In this document: in pieces, positions 54,762-63,022 of the stretch
How positions within the stretch are numbered: position 1 is the stretch's first letter
How the letters are laid out: each line of letters opens with the position of its first letter
Source: an uncultured Pelagibacteraceae bacterium
Lineage (GTDB): Bacteria > Pseudomonadota > Alphaproteobacteria > Pelagibacterales > Pelagibacteraceae
NCBI GenBank assembly: GCA_902606835.1
Contig: CACLHW010000002.1
Coordinates: 1-64,000 of the forward strand
Direction: 5' to 3'
Length of the DNA: 64,000 nt
Program-made: the position numbers and the translations under genes
The notes under the pieces: generated by a model
Seen by the model: only the letters and a program-made list of their open reading frames with translations
Database searches by the model: none
What the model was told of the DNA's origin: nothing

Positions 54762-57138
54762 ATGTTTTTTCATCACTTTTAGACTTTGTTAAATTTTCAA
54801 CCTCGATCCATTCAACTGGCTTTAAATCTTTGGTAAGTGCCATTTTTAAAACTTCATCAACAGTTTTAACAGTAACAATTTCTATATTATCTAAAATATT
54901 TTTTGGTATCTCTACCAAATCTTTTTTATTTTCTTCGGGAATTATAACTTTCGATATTCTTGCTCTATGAGCTGCCAAAAGTTTTTCTTTTAGACCGCCT
55001 ATTTGTAAGACATGTCCTCTTAATGTAACTTCCCCTGTCATAGCAATATTTTTATCAACGGGTATACCAGTTATTGATGATACTATTGATGTAACCATAG
55101 CTATACCAGCAGAAGGGCCATCTTTCGGCGTTGCTCCTTCAGGTACATGAATATGAAAATCCTTTTTTTCAAAAACTGGAGGTATGATTCCAAATTCTAA
55201 AGATTTTGATCTAACATATGATTTAGCAGCTTTAACTGATTCTTGCATAACATCTCCTAACTTACCTGTAATTTGCATTTTTCCTTTTCCAGGCATCATT
55301 GCAGACTCTATCTTTAAGATTTCTCCCCCATATTCAGTCCATGCAAGACCAGTAACAATACCAACTTTATTTTCAGATTCTATTTCACCATATTTAAATT
55401 TTTGCACTCCTAAAAAATCAGGTAAATTTTTTGTACTAATTTTTTTATTAGTATTCGCATCAACTAAAATATTTTTTACAGTTTTCCTTGCAAGTTTTGA
55501 AATTTCTCTTTCTAAATTTCTCACCCCTGATTCCTTGGTATAACTTCTTATAACATCTTTAAGGATTTCTTGATCTAAAGATAATTCTTTATCTTTAAGT
55601 CCATTTTCTTTAATTTGTTTTGGTATAAGATAATTAGTAGCTATATTAATTTTTTCATCTTCAGTATATCCAGGAATTCTAATTACTTCTAATCTATCTA
55701 ATAATGGTGGTAAAATATTAAGTGTGTTTGCTGTTGTTACAAACATTACGTCAGATAAATCATAGTCTACTTCTAAATAATGATCATTAAAGTTTACATT
55801 CTGCTCTGGATCTAAAGCTTCTAATAATGCTGAAGAAGGATCTCCTCTGTAGTCAGAACCAACTTTATCTATTTCATCAAGTAAAAAAAGAGGATTTTTT
55901 GTTCCAGCTTTTTTCATCTGCTGAATAATTTTACCTGGTAGAGATCCTATATAGGTTCTTCTATGACCTCTTATTTCTGCTTCATCTCTTATCCCACCCA
56001 AAGACATACGAACAAATTTTCTACCTGTAGATCTTGCAATGGATTTTCCTAAAGAAGTTTTTCCAACGCCAGGAGGGCCTACTAGACATAGTATTGCACC
56101 TTTAATCTTTCCTACTCTTTTTTGAACGGCTAAATACTCAAGTATTCTTTCTTTTACTTTATCTAAACCATAATGGTCTTCATCTAAAATTTTCTTAGCA
56201 TCATTAATATCAACGCTGTCCAATTTTTTTGATTTATTGTACCAAGGAAGCTCTATCATCCAATCGAGATAATTTCTAACAACAGTAGCCTCTGCGGACA
56301 TTGCGCTCATTGTTTTTAATTTTTTTAATTCAGAGAAACATTTTTTTGAAGCTTCCTTTGTCATTTTTGCTTTAATAATTGCTTTTTGAAGATTGGCTAT
56401 TTCATCTTTTCCATCCTCTATTTCTCCCAATTCTTTTTGTATAGCCTTCATTTGTTCATTTAAATAATATTCTCTTTGTGTTTTTTCCATTTGATTCTTT
56501 ACTCTTCCTCTTATTCTTTTCTCAACACCAATAACATTTATTTCGTTATTTATATGATCCATTAATTTTTCTAATCTTTCCTTTAAATCAAATGTCTCCA
56601 GCAATTTTTGCTTTTCTGGAATTGATATATTTAATTGACCCGAAATATGGTCTGCTATTGTAGTAGGATCCCTTTTTTCTTTTAAACTAGTTAATAATTC
56701 AGATGAAATTTTTTTATTTAAATTAGTTAATTTTTCTAATTTTCTTACCATTGCTATTGAAAAAGAAAGTAAATCAGCTTTAGGATCTATTTTATCCTTG
56801 ATCACCTCTGTCGAAGTTCTTAAAAATTCTTTTTCATTATTACATTCTAAAATTTTTACCCTATCTATACCTTCAACTAAAACTTTTACGGTTCCGTCGG
56901 GTAATTTTAATAGTTGTAATATTTTGCTTTCACATCCAAAAGAATAAAGATTTTCTTCGTTGGGGTCGTCTATTTCTGCATTTTTTTGAGTAACTAAAAT
57001 TATCTTTTTATTAGTTTTCATTACCTCGTTTAATGCTTTTATTGATTTTTCACGGCCAACAAACAAAGGTACTATCATTGCTGGAAAAACAACTATATCC
57101 CTTAAGGGCAAACATGGAAAAAACTCAGTTTTTGTCAT
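54745..57138 (-). CDS. lon: ATP-dependent protease Lon
   Basis: Cytoplasmic AAA+ serine protease, 797 residues. The N-terminal substrate domain starts PCLPLRDIVVFPAM. The ATPase domain has Walker A GPPGVGKTSLGKSIA and Walker B-type LFLLDEIDK. The protease domain has catalytic Ser in PKDGPSAGIAMVTSI and Lys in GLKEKLLAAHRA. It follows clpX by 43 bp in the tig-clpP-clpX-lon string. The acidic/basic C-terminal tail (KSKSDEKTS) overlaps the GT17 gene end. Confidence 0.97.
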   Translation of the reverse strand: MTKTEFFPCLPLRDIVVFPAMIVPLFVGREKSIKALNEVMKTNKKIILVTQKNAEIDDPNEENLYSFGCESKILQLLKLPDGTVKVLVEGIDRVKILECNNEKEFLRTSTEVIKDKIDPKADLLSFSIAMVRKLEKLTNLNKKISSELLTSLKEKRDPTTIADHISGQLNISIPEKQKLLETFDLKERLEKLMDHINNEINVIGVEKRIRGRVKNQMEKTQREYYLNEQMKAIQKELGEIEDGKDEIANLQKAIIKAKMTKEASKKCFSELKKLKTMSAMSAEATVVRNYLDWMIELPWYNKSKKLDSVDINDAKKILDEDHYGLDKVKERILEYLAVQKRVGKIKGAILCLVGPPGVGKTSLGKSIARSTGRKFVRMSLGGIRDEAEIRGHRRTYIGSLPGKIIQQMKKAGTKNPLFLLDEIDKVGSDYRGDPSSALLEALDPEQNVNFNDHYLEVDYDLSDVMFVTTANTLNILPPLLDRLEVIRIPGYTEDEKINIATNYLIPKQIKENGLKDKELSLDQEILKDVIRSYTKESGVRNLEREISKLARKTVKNILVDANTNKKISTKNLPDFLGVQKFKYGEIESENKVGIVTGLAWTEYGGEILKIESAMMPGKGKMQITGKLGDVMQESVKAAKSYVRSKSLEFGIIPPVFEKKDFHIHVPEGATPKDGPSAGIAMVTSIVSSITGIPVDKNIAMTGEVTLRGHVLQIGGLKEKLLAAHRARISKVIIPEENKKDLVEIPKNILDNIEIVTVKTVDEVLKMALTKDLKPVEWIEVENLTKSKSDEKTSTLTN

Positions 57139-57181
57139 AAAGCAGTATATGGGTATTATTAGAAATATATCAAGAAATATT

Positions 57182-58435
57182 TTAGGCTGCGGTAATTTTT
57201 TTGTTCTTGGTATGAGTAATTATAGGCTCAATGTTATTTTTAACAACAGATGCATTTATAATAACTTCATTTACATCTTCTAATGCTGGAAGCTTAAACA
57301 TGGTTTTTAACAACAACGACTCAATGATCGATCTTAGACCTCTTGCACCAGTCTTTTTGGTTATTGCTTTTTTTGCAATTTCTAAAATTGCTTCATCTTT
57401 AAAGATTAATTTAACATTCTCAAATTCAAAAAGTCTTTTGTATTGTTTTATAAGAGAATTTTTTGGTTCTTTCAAAATTTTTACTAAAGAATTTTCATCA
57501 AGCTCATTAAGTGTAGCTAAAATTGGCATTCTACCAACAAATTCTGGTATTAACCCATATTTAATTAAATCTTCAGGTTCCAAATTTTTAAGCAACTCTC
57601 CTGATTGTTGATCTTGAAAATGTTTCACTTTAGCTCCAAATCCAATTGATGTTTCTGAACCTCTTTTTGCAATAACTTTATCTAGTCCTGCAAAAGCTCC
57701 TCCACAAATAAATAAAATATTTGTTGTATCCACTTGTAAAAATTCTTGTTGCGGATGTTTTCTTCCACCTTGAGGAGGAACGCTTGCTATAGTTCCTTCC
57801 ATTATTTTTAATAAAGCTTGTTGTACACCTTCACCTGACACATCTCTGGTAATGGATGGATTTTCTGATTTTCTACTTATTTTATCAACTTCATCTATAT
57901 AAACTATTCCACGTTGTGCTTTCTCCACATTATAATCTGCGGCCTGTAGTAATTTTAAAATTATATTTTCAACATCTTCACCAACATATCCAGCCTCGGT
58001 TAATGTTGTAGCATCAGCCATTGTAAATGGAACATCTATAATTCTAGCTAATGTTTGAGCTAACAACGTTTTTCCACACCCAGTAGGTCCTACTAAAAGA
58101 ATATTTGATTTTGATAATTCCACATCTTTATTACTCTTAGTCTCATAATTTAATCTTTTATAATGATTGTGTACGGCTACTGACAAAACTTCTTTTGCAT
58201 AAGTTTGTCCAATTACATAGTCGTCTAACACCTTACAAATTTCTTGTGGGGTAGGAACTCCTTCCTGATTGTTTGTAAATGAATCTTTATTTTCTTCTTT
58301 AATTATATCCATGCAAAGTTCTACGCATTCATCACAAATGAATACTGTAGGGCCTGCTATCAATTTTCTTACTTCGTGCTGACTTTTTCCGCAAAAAGAG
58401 CAATACAATATATTTTTTTTATTTTTTTCAGACAT
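57182..58435 (-). CDS. clpX: ClpXP protease unfoldase ClpX
   Basis: AAA+ unfoldase that recognises tagged substrates and feeds ClpP. The 417-residue protein has the N-terminal zinc-binding domain (CSFCGK and CDECVELC, about residues 12-42), Walker [16 protein letters not shown], Walker [11 protein letters not shown], pore-loop GYVGEDVEN and RRxxSE-type sensor segments; the IGF-type loop for ClpP docking (SIGFGAKVK) is present. An 88-bp gap separates it from clpP; no convincing promoter or terminator is visible there. Confidence 0.97.
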   Translation of the reverse strand: MSEKNKKNILYCSFCGKSQHEVRKLIAGPTVFICDECVELCMDIIKEENKDSFTNNQEGVPTPQEICKVLDDYVIGQTYAKEVLSVAVHNHYKRLNYETKSNKDVELSKSNILLVGPTGCGKTLLAQTLARIIDVPFTMADATTLTEAGYVGEDVENIILKLLQAADYNVEKAQRGIVYIDEVDKISRKSENPSITRDVSGEGVQQALLKIMEGTIASVPPQGGRKHPQQEFLQVDTTNILFICGGAFAGLDKVIAKRGSETSIGFGAKVKHFQDQQSGELLKNLEPEDLIKYGLIPEFVGRMPILATLNELDENSLVKILKEPKNSLIKQYKRLFEFENVKLIFKDEAILEIAKKAITKKTGARGLRSIIESLLLKTMFKLPALEDVNEVIINASVVKNNIEPIITHTKNKKITAA

Positions 58436-58523
58436 AATTTGTTAAACGAATCAGTTGAATCAAAATTAAACTAATATCTAAAGTTATCAAGTTTAAGTTA
58501 TTATTATTACTAAATCTTGTGTA

Positions 58524-59135
58524 TCAAGTTCTTTTTTCCACAACTTCGTCGATTAAACCAAAATCTTTTGCTTCTGATGGTGTCATAAAATTATCCCTCT
58601 CCAGAGCCTTTTTAATTTCTGACTCATTTTTTTTTGTGTGTTTAGAATAAATTTTATTTAATCTATCTTTCAGTGCTAATATCTCTTTTGCATGTATTTC
58701 AATATCAGTTGCTTGCCCTTGGTAGCCGGCTGATGGTTGATGAACCATAATTCTTGAATTAGGTAATGAAAATCTTTTGCCCTTTTCGCCAGCAGCTAAT
58801 AAAAAAGATCCCATAGATGATGCTTGCCCAATACATAATGTAGAAACTGGTGGTTTAATATATTGCATAGTATCATAAATACCCAAACCAGAAGTTACTA
58901 ACCCGCCAGGACTATTTATATAAAAAGATATTTCTTTTTTTGGGTTTTCTGATTCAAGAAATAATAATTGTGCAGTTACTAAAGTAGAAACATTGTCATT
59001 TACTGGACCTACCAAAAAAATTATACGTTCTTTTAATAATCTAGAGTATATGTCATAGGCTCTCTCTCCCCTATTTGATTGTTCAACAACCATTGGGATT
59101 AAGTTATTCATATGTTCTTCAATTTTATCATTCAT
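58524..59135 (-). CDS. clpP: ATP-dependent Clp protease proteolytic subunit
   Basis: Barrel-forming serine protease, 203 residues. The catalytic Ser is in [14 protein letters not shown], His in [10 protein letters not shown], and Asp in the [18 protein letters not shown] region. The N-terminal [30 protein letters not shown] block (segments LIPMVVEQ and [11 protein letters not shown]) is highly conserved. An internal ATG nine codons in is possible, but the longer start fits alphaproteobacterial ClpP. It follows tig by 35 bp. Confidence 0.97.
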   Translation of the reverse strand: MNDKIEEHMNNLIPMVVEQSNRGERAYDIYSRLLKERIIFLVGPVNDNVSTLVTAQLLFLESENPKKEISFYINSPGGLVTSGLGIYDTMQYIKPPVSTLCIGQASSMGSFLLAAGEKGKRFSLPNSRIMVHQPSAGYQGQATDIEIHAKEILALKDRLNKIYSKHTKKNESEIKKALERDNFMTPSEAKDFGLIDEVVEKRT

Positions 59136-59170
59136 AACGAATCAGCAAATTGAAGTTATACAACTAATGG

Positions 59171-60550
59171 TTACTTTTTTCTAATTTTTTTCGTTTTTTT
59201 AGGAGATTTAACTGTTTTTTTTGGTTTTTTAGACTCTTCCTCTTTAAAGTGATCATGTGCTTTATGATGATCTTCCATTAATTTTTCAGCTTCTTGGATT
59301 GAGATGATTTTCTTAGTTTTTTTCGATTTTTCTTTTATTAAATTAATAATTTTTTCTTCATATATAGATCCTCTTAAACTTGCAGCCGCAGAAGGATTTT
59401 TTTGATAGTACTCTAAAACTTGCTTTTGTTGGCCTGGCATAGACTGTATTTGTTTTTGTATTTCATTTTTAATTTCTTGCTCCTCAACCTTTAAATTATT
59501 TTTCTCTCCAAGCTCATTTAAAATAAGACCTAATTTTATTCTTTTTTTTGCGATTTTTTCACTTTCTTTTTTATTTTTTTCTATATCTTCGCTTTTTAAT
59601 CCTTGTGTAATTAATGATAATTCTTGCTGAACTAGATTATCTGGTAAATCAATTGAGTGCAGTTGTTCAATTTGATTTAGAACGTTTTCTTTTGATAAAG
59701 AATCTAAATTCATTTTATATTGACTCTGAATTTGTTTAGATATTAATAATTTTAAATCTTTTAAATCTTTGGCACCAAGATTTTTAGCAAATTGATCATC
59801 TACTTTAATAGGTTCAGGTTTTTTTACATTTAAAATTTTACATTTAAAAATTGCTTTTTTGTTTGCAAATTCTTTTTTAGGATAATTTTCGGGCAAGGTA
59901 ACAGTTACATGTTTTTCTTGGTTTTTCTTTATATTTAATAATTGATCATCAAAACCTTTTATAAATAAATCTTTTCCTAAAATAATTTGTGTATTTTTTC
60001 CTTCTCCTCCATCAAATTTTTTATTTTCAATAGTTGCACTATAATCAAAAGCTACCATATCTCCCTTTTTTGAAAACTCAGTTTCATTTTTATCTTTAAA
60101 ATTATTTTGATTTTTAGCTATATTATCTATTCTTTTTTTAATTTCATCTTCTTGAACTTCGATTTCATAGTCTGTGTATTTAATATTATCTAAAGATTTA
60201 AGTTTAACAGAAGGAAGCTCATCAATTTCTAAAGTATAATTTAAATCTTTACCTTCGCCATATGATTTAAGATCAAGTTTTGGTTGCCCTGCTGCTTTAA
60301 TTTTTTTTTCTTCTAAAGCTTTTGTTGAAGTTTCTTTTAAAATTTTTTCCAAAACTTCGCCGTAAATTGCTTTACCAAATTGTCTTTTCAAGACATCTAC
60401 GGGTACTTTTCCAGGTCTAAAACCTTTAATATTTACTGTTTTACTCAACTCATTTAATCTTTCACTAAGTTCTTTTTCTATAGTTTTTTTATCTACAAAA
60501 ACTTTAAGATTAGTTTTTAATCCTTTTTTGGAATCGACAGTTACTTTCAT
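59171..60550 (-). CDS. tig: Trigger factor with lysine-rich tail
   Basis: Ribosome-bound chaperone of 459 residues. The N-terminal ribosome-binding domain has the GFRPGKVP signature (about 42-49), the middle is an FKBP-type PPIase domain (about 155-250, GDMVAFDYSATIENKKFDGG) and the rest is the helical chaperone body. The last 30 residues are a Lys/Pro-rich basic tail beyond the usual end. The start lies only 10 nt downstream of the tRNA-Leu CCA end, so its mRNA may be created by tRNA processing. Confidence 0.95.
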   Translation of the reverse strand: MKVTVDSKKGLKTNLKVFVDKKTIEKELSERLNELSKTVNIKGFRPGKVPVDVLKRQFGKAIYGEVLEKILKETSTKALEEKKIKAAGQPKLDLKSYGEGKDLNYTLEIDELPSVKLKSLDNIKYTDYEIEVQEDEIKKRIDNIAKNQNNFKDKNETEFSKKGDMVAFDYSATIENKKFDGGEGKNTQIILGKDLFIKGFDDQLLNIKKNQEKHVTVTLPENYPKKEFANKKAIFKCKILNVKKPEPIKVDDQFAKNLGAKDLKDLKLLISKQIQSQYKMNLDSLSKENVLNQIEQLHSIDLPDNLVQQELSLITQGLKSEDIEKNKKESEKIAKKRIKLGLILNELGEKNNLKVEEQEIKNEIQKQIQSMPGQQKQVLEYYQKNPSAAASLRGSIYEEKIINLIKEKSKKTKKIISIQEAEKLMEDHHKAHDHFKEEESKKPKKTVKSPKKTKKIRKK

Positions 60551-60560
60551 ATATATAACT

Positions 60561-60645
60561 TGGTGGGCAAGAAGAGACTCGAACTCTTAAACCTTTCGGT
60601 ACTAGTTCCTAAGACTAGCGCGTATACCAATTCCGCCACTTGCCC
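60561..60645 (-). tRNA. tRNA-Leu (anticodon TAG)
   Basis: 85 nt with encoded CCA (60561-60563). The acceptor GGGCAAG pairs with CTTGCCC. The anticodon stem CTAGT/ACTAG encloses CTTAGGA (anticodon TAG, reading CUN codons). A class II variable arm (ACCGAAAGGTTT, with an ACC/GGT stem) and T-arm AGTTCGAGTCT complete it. It lies 51 bp after the EamA gene and 10 bp before tig. Confidence 0.97.
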
Positions 60646-60696
60646 GCGATCAATCTATTATCAAATTAAAATATAATATCAAATGCAATTTAGATA

Positions 60697-61584
60697 TTAC
60701 ACAAGTTTTATTTTAGTTCCTTTTTTTACAAAATAAATTCCAATTATAACAGTAATCAATGCGATAATTACCTTTGATGTTATTACTTCATTTAAAATTA
60801 AAAAACCTAAAATTACTCCAAATATCGGTATTAAATATGCGACTTGAGCTTGAAAGACTAATCCGTTGTGTTTTAAAATATAAAACCTTAATAACCATGC
60901 TGCGCCTGTTGAAAAAATACCTAAATAAATTAAAGAAAGTGTTGAATCTAATCTGGGATCTAAATTCCAAGGTTTTTCTAAAAATAAGGAAATTGGCATT
61001 AAAACAATTGTTCCCCATATTAAAATTGAGGCGGTAACATTTTCATTTTCTTTATTACTTATTTTTAAAGTAAGCAAACCACCTATTACGTAAAAACAAG
61101 ATCCTATAAAAATTGAAAAAACAGAAAAAATATTATTTTCATTAATTAAAATGTTATCAGAAAATAAAAAAACAATCCCAGAGAATCCAACTAATAATCC
61201 GATGGACTTTGTTATATTAATTTTTTCATTTTTAGTAAAAAAATGAGCCAGAGCAGAAGCTGTTAGAGGTGTACTTGCCATTAATATAGCTGCTAAGTTG
61301 CTTTGTACCTTTTGCACACCGTAAGCAATTAAAAAAAAAGGTATAACTAAATTTATTATTCCAATAGCTGCAAACCAATACCAATCTTTTGAAAAGGCCT
61401 CTATTTTAATTTTTTTAAAATAACATAATAAGATAACTGGAATTGCTCCTAAAAAAATTCTTAAAAATGCAATAGTAAGTGGACCATATGAATATGTTGC
61501 TATTTTAATATTAAAAAAAGCTGAAGCCCAAATTAATGCTAAAACAGTGAGTAAAAAATAATCAAAAGATCTTGTTTCTCTCAT
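60697..61584 (-). CDS. EamA/DMT-superfamily transporter
   Basis: Inner-membrane permease of 295 residues with about ten transmembrane helices in two EamA repeats (about 8-140 and 150-290). ALIWASAFFNIKIA near the start and the SNLAAILMASTPLTASALAHF segment are typical of the drug/metabolite transporter family. Family members move amino acids, nucleosides or other metabolites, often outward; the substrate cannot be told from sequence. It overlaps the YbaK-like gene by ATGA and is the last protein gene before tRNA-Leu. Confidence 0.88.
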   Translation of the reverse strand: MRETRSFDYFLLTVLALIWASAFFNIKIATYSYGPLTIAFLRIFLGAIPVILLCYFKKIKIEAFSKDWYWFAAIGIINLVIPFFLIAYGVQKVQSNLAAILMASTPLTASALAHFFTKNEKINITKSIGLLVGFSGIVFLFSDNILINENNIFSVFSIFIGSCFYVIGGLLTLKISNKENENVTASILIWGTIVLMPISLFLEKPWNLDPRLDSTLSLIYLGIFSTGAAWLLRFYILKHNGLVFQAQVAYLIPIFGVILGFLILNEVITSKVIIALITVIIGIYFVKKGTKIKLV

Positions 61585-62063
61585 TCAGATATTTCTTTCT
61601 CGTGTCCTTTGGTTATTTCAATTAGTTTACTATATGTAATTTTAAATACACAGTTCGGGTGTCCTGCTGCAGCAAATATATATTGAAATCTATTTAAAGA
61701 TTTATCAATTAAAATTTCTAAATTTGAAATATGAGCTACTGGTGAAACGCCTCCTATTGAAAAACCAGTTTTTTTTTTAACCTCTTCAGCATTTGCCATT
61801 GAAACATCTTTTTTTTGTAAAATTTTTTTTAATTTATTTAAAGAGCATTTCTTATCTCCTGCAATCAAACAAATCAAGAAACTATCTTCGGCTTTAAATA
61901 ATAAACTTTTAACAATTGCTCCTACTTCGCATTTTAAAGAGTTTGCTGCATCTTGTGCTGTTCTTGCGGTAGTGTTCAAAGCTAAAATTTCAAGTTTGGG
62001 ATCGAACTTCTTTATAAATTCATGAACTCTTTTTACTGATTCTTTATTTAGCAAATTTTCCAT
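61581..62063 (-). CDS. YbaK-like aminoacyl-tRNA deacylase
   Basis: A 160-residue protein of the YbaK/ProX editing-domain family, which hydrolyses misacylated tRNAs (Cys- or Ala-tRNA-Pro in characterised cases). It shows ARTAQDAANSLKC, IVKSLLFKAEDSFLICLIAGDKK (parts: IVKSLLFK, CLIAGDKK) with the expected Lys, and FSIGGVSPVAH with the GGxSP substrate loop. Because ProS here has no editing domain, it may be the trans editor for tRNA-Pro; that is an inference. It overlaps the end of nnrD by 20 bp. Confidence 0.88.
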   Translation of the reverse strand: MENLLNKESVKRVHEFIKKFDPKLEILALNTTARTAQDAANSLKCEVGAIVKSLLFKAEDSFLICLIAGDKKCSLNKLKKILQKKDVSMANAEEVKKKTGFSIGGVSPVAHISNLEILIDKSLNRFQYIFAAAGHPNCVFKITYSKLIEITKGHEKEISE

Positions 62064-62922
62064 ATTTTAATCTTTTAAGTGCTCCTGGTATACCTTCAAC
62101 AATATCTTCTGCTATTAATCCTTTACCATATTTTTTACCAATATCACCATGTAACCAAGTTGCAGCACAACTAGCTGAAAAAGGCTTCATTTTATTTTTT
62201 CCTATCAAACTAACAATAATGCCACTTAAAACATCTCCGGATCCTATTACCGCTAATTCAGCTGAGGAATGTTTATTTACAACAATTTTTTTATTAGGAG
62301 AAAGAATAGTTGTATTTGGACCTTTGAGAACAATATTTGATTTAATTAATTTTCTTGCCGCTATAACTTTTTCAATATTACTAATATTTTTCTTTATCTT
62401 TGGAAAAATCTTATGAAATTCAACTATATGAGGAGTAATAATTTTATTTTTATCTAACAAGGAATATAATGATTTTAGATCATTTTTGAAACAAGTTAAT
62501 GCATCAGCATCTAAAACAACATATTTAATTTTTTTAAGAATTAATTTCGTAATTTCTTTTATTTTTCTATTAGAGCCTGCGCCTGGTCCTATAAGAATTG
62601 CTGTAATCTTTTCTTTTTTAAGGAATTTTTTTAATTCGTGAATACTATTAATTTCTCCCTTCAAAACAGACGGAAATTTTACAGAATAAGTATGTATACT
62701 TTGCTTTGAACATATAATCTTAACTGAACCTGTCCCTGTTCTTAAAGCAGCTAAAGAAGATAAAATTGTAGCTCCAATAAACTCTCTTTTCCCTCCATAT
62801 ACAACCACTCTACCTCTACTATATTTGTGACCTAAATGGCTTTTCCATGGAAAGTTTCTTATCCATAAATCTGGGGAATTTTTTAATACTTTGTACCTAT
62901 GTGTGTTTTGCATAACTGACAT
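62044..62922 (-). CDS. nnrD: ADP-dependent NAD(P)HX dehydratase
   Basis: Repairs hydrated NADH and NADPH. The 292-residue ribokinase-fold protein matches the YjeF C-terminal domain: HKYSRGRVVVYGGKREFIGA near the N-terminus, ILIGPGAGSN, VLDADALT, ITPHIVEF, LKGPNTTI and GSGDVLSGII. The N-terminal NnrE epimerase domain found fused in E. coli YjeF is absent, so the epimerase must be separate or missing. The first ATG (62920-62922) and a second at codon 4 are both possible starts. It is divergent from glnA. Confidence 0.9.
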   Translation of the reverse strand: MSVMQNTHRYKVLKNSPDLWIRNFPWKSHLGHKYSRGRVVVYGGKREFIGATILSSLAALRTGTGSVKIICSKQSIHTYSVKFPSVLKGEINSIHELKKFLKKEKITAILIGPGAGSNRKIKEITKLILKKIKYVVLDADALTCFKNDLKSLYSLLDKNKIITPHIVEFHKIFPKIKKNISNIEKVIAARKLIKSNIVLKGPNTTILSPNKKIVVNKHSSAELAVIGSGDVLSGIIVSLIGKNKMKPFSASCAATWLHGDIGKKYGKGLIAEDIVEGIPGALKRLKYGKFAK

Positions 62923-63022
62923 ATAATAAAATCAATTCATTAAAACATCTAGATCAGTATAGATACAACCTTAAAGTTTATTAAATGGTTACACGTGAAA
63001 TTTTAAAAAAAAGTGAATAAAA
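62923..63022. promoter_or_regulatory. Divergent intergenic region between nnrD and glnA
   Basis: These 100 bp must hold promoters for both genes. On the plus strand a perfect TATAAT lies at 62922-62927 and a TATAGA at 62958-62963; on the minus strand TATACT reads from 62961 to 62956. None has a good -35 at 16-18 bp, so no promoter can be fixed. I see neither a sigma-54 (GG-N10-GC) pattern nor a riboswitch-like structure. The glnA start has a weak GTGAA element about 9 nt upstream. Confidence 0.4.

Noticed and set aside
57231-57611. 126-codon plus-strand frame opposite clpX (and a similar one at 55184-55543 opposite lon)
   Set aside because: Both lie inside highly conserved genes and show no independent features.
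59162-59260. T-rich tracts (here and at many gene ends) as possible intrinsic terminators
   Set aside because: They are coding-strand A-runs for lysine or general AT richness; no GC-containing stem precedes them.
60774-61037. Plus-strand 87-codon frame opposite, and minus-strand 76-codon frame overlapping, the EamA gene
   Set aside because: Low-complexity Leu/Lys/Phe/Asn shadows of the transporter; no start context or similarity.
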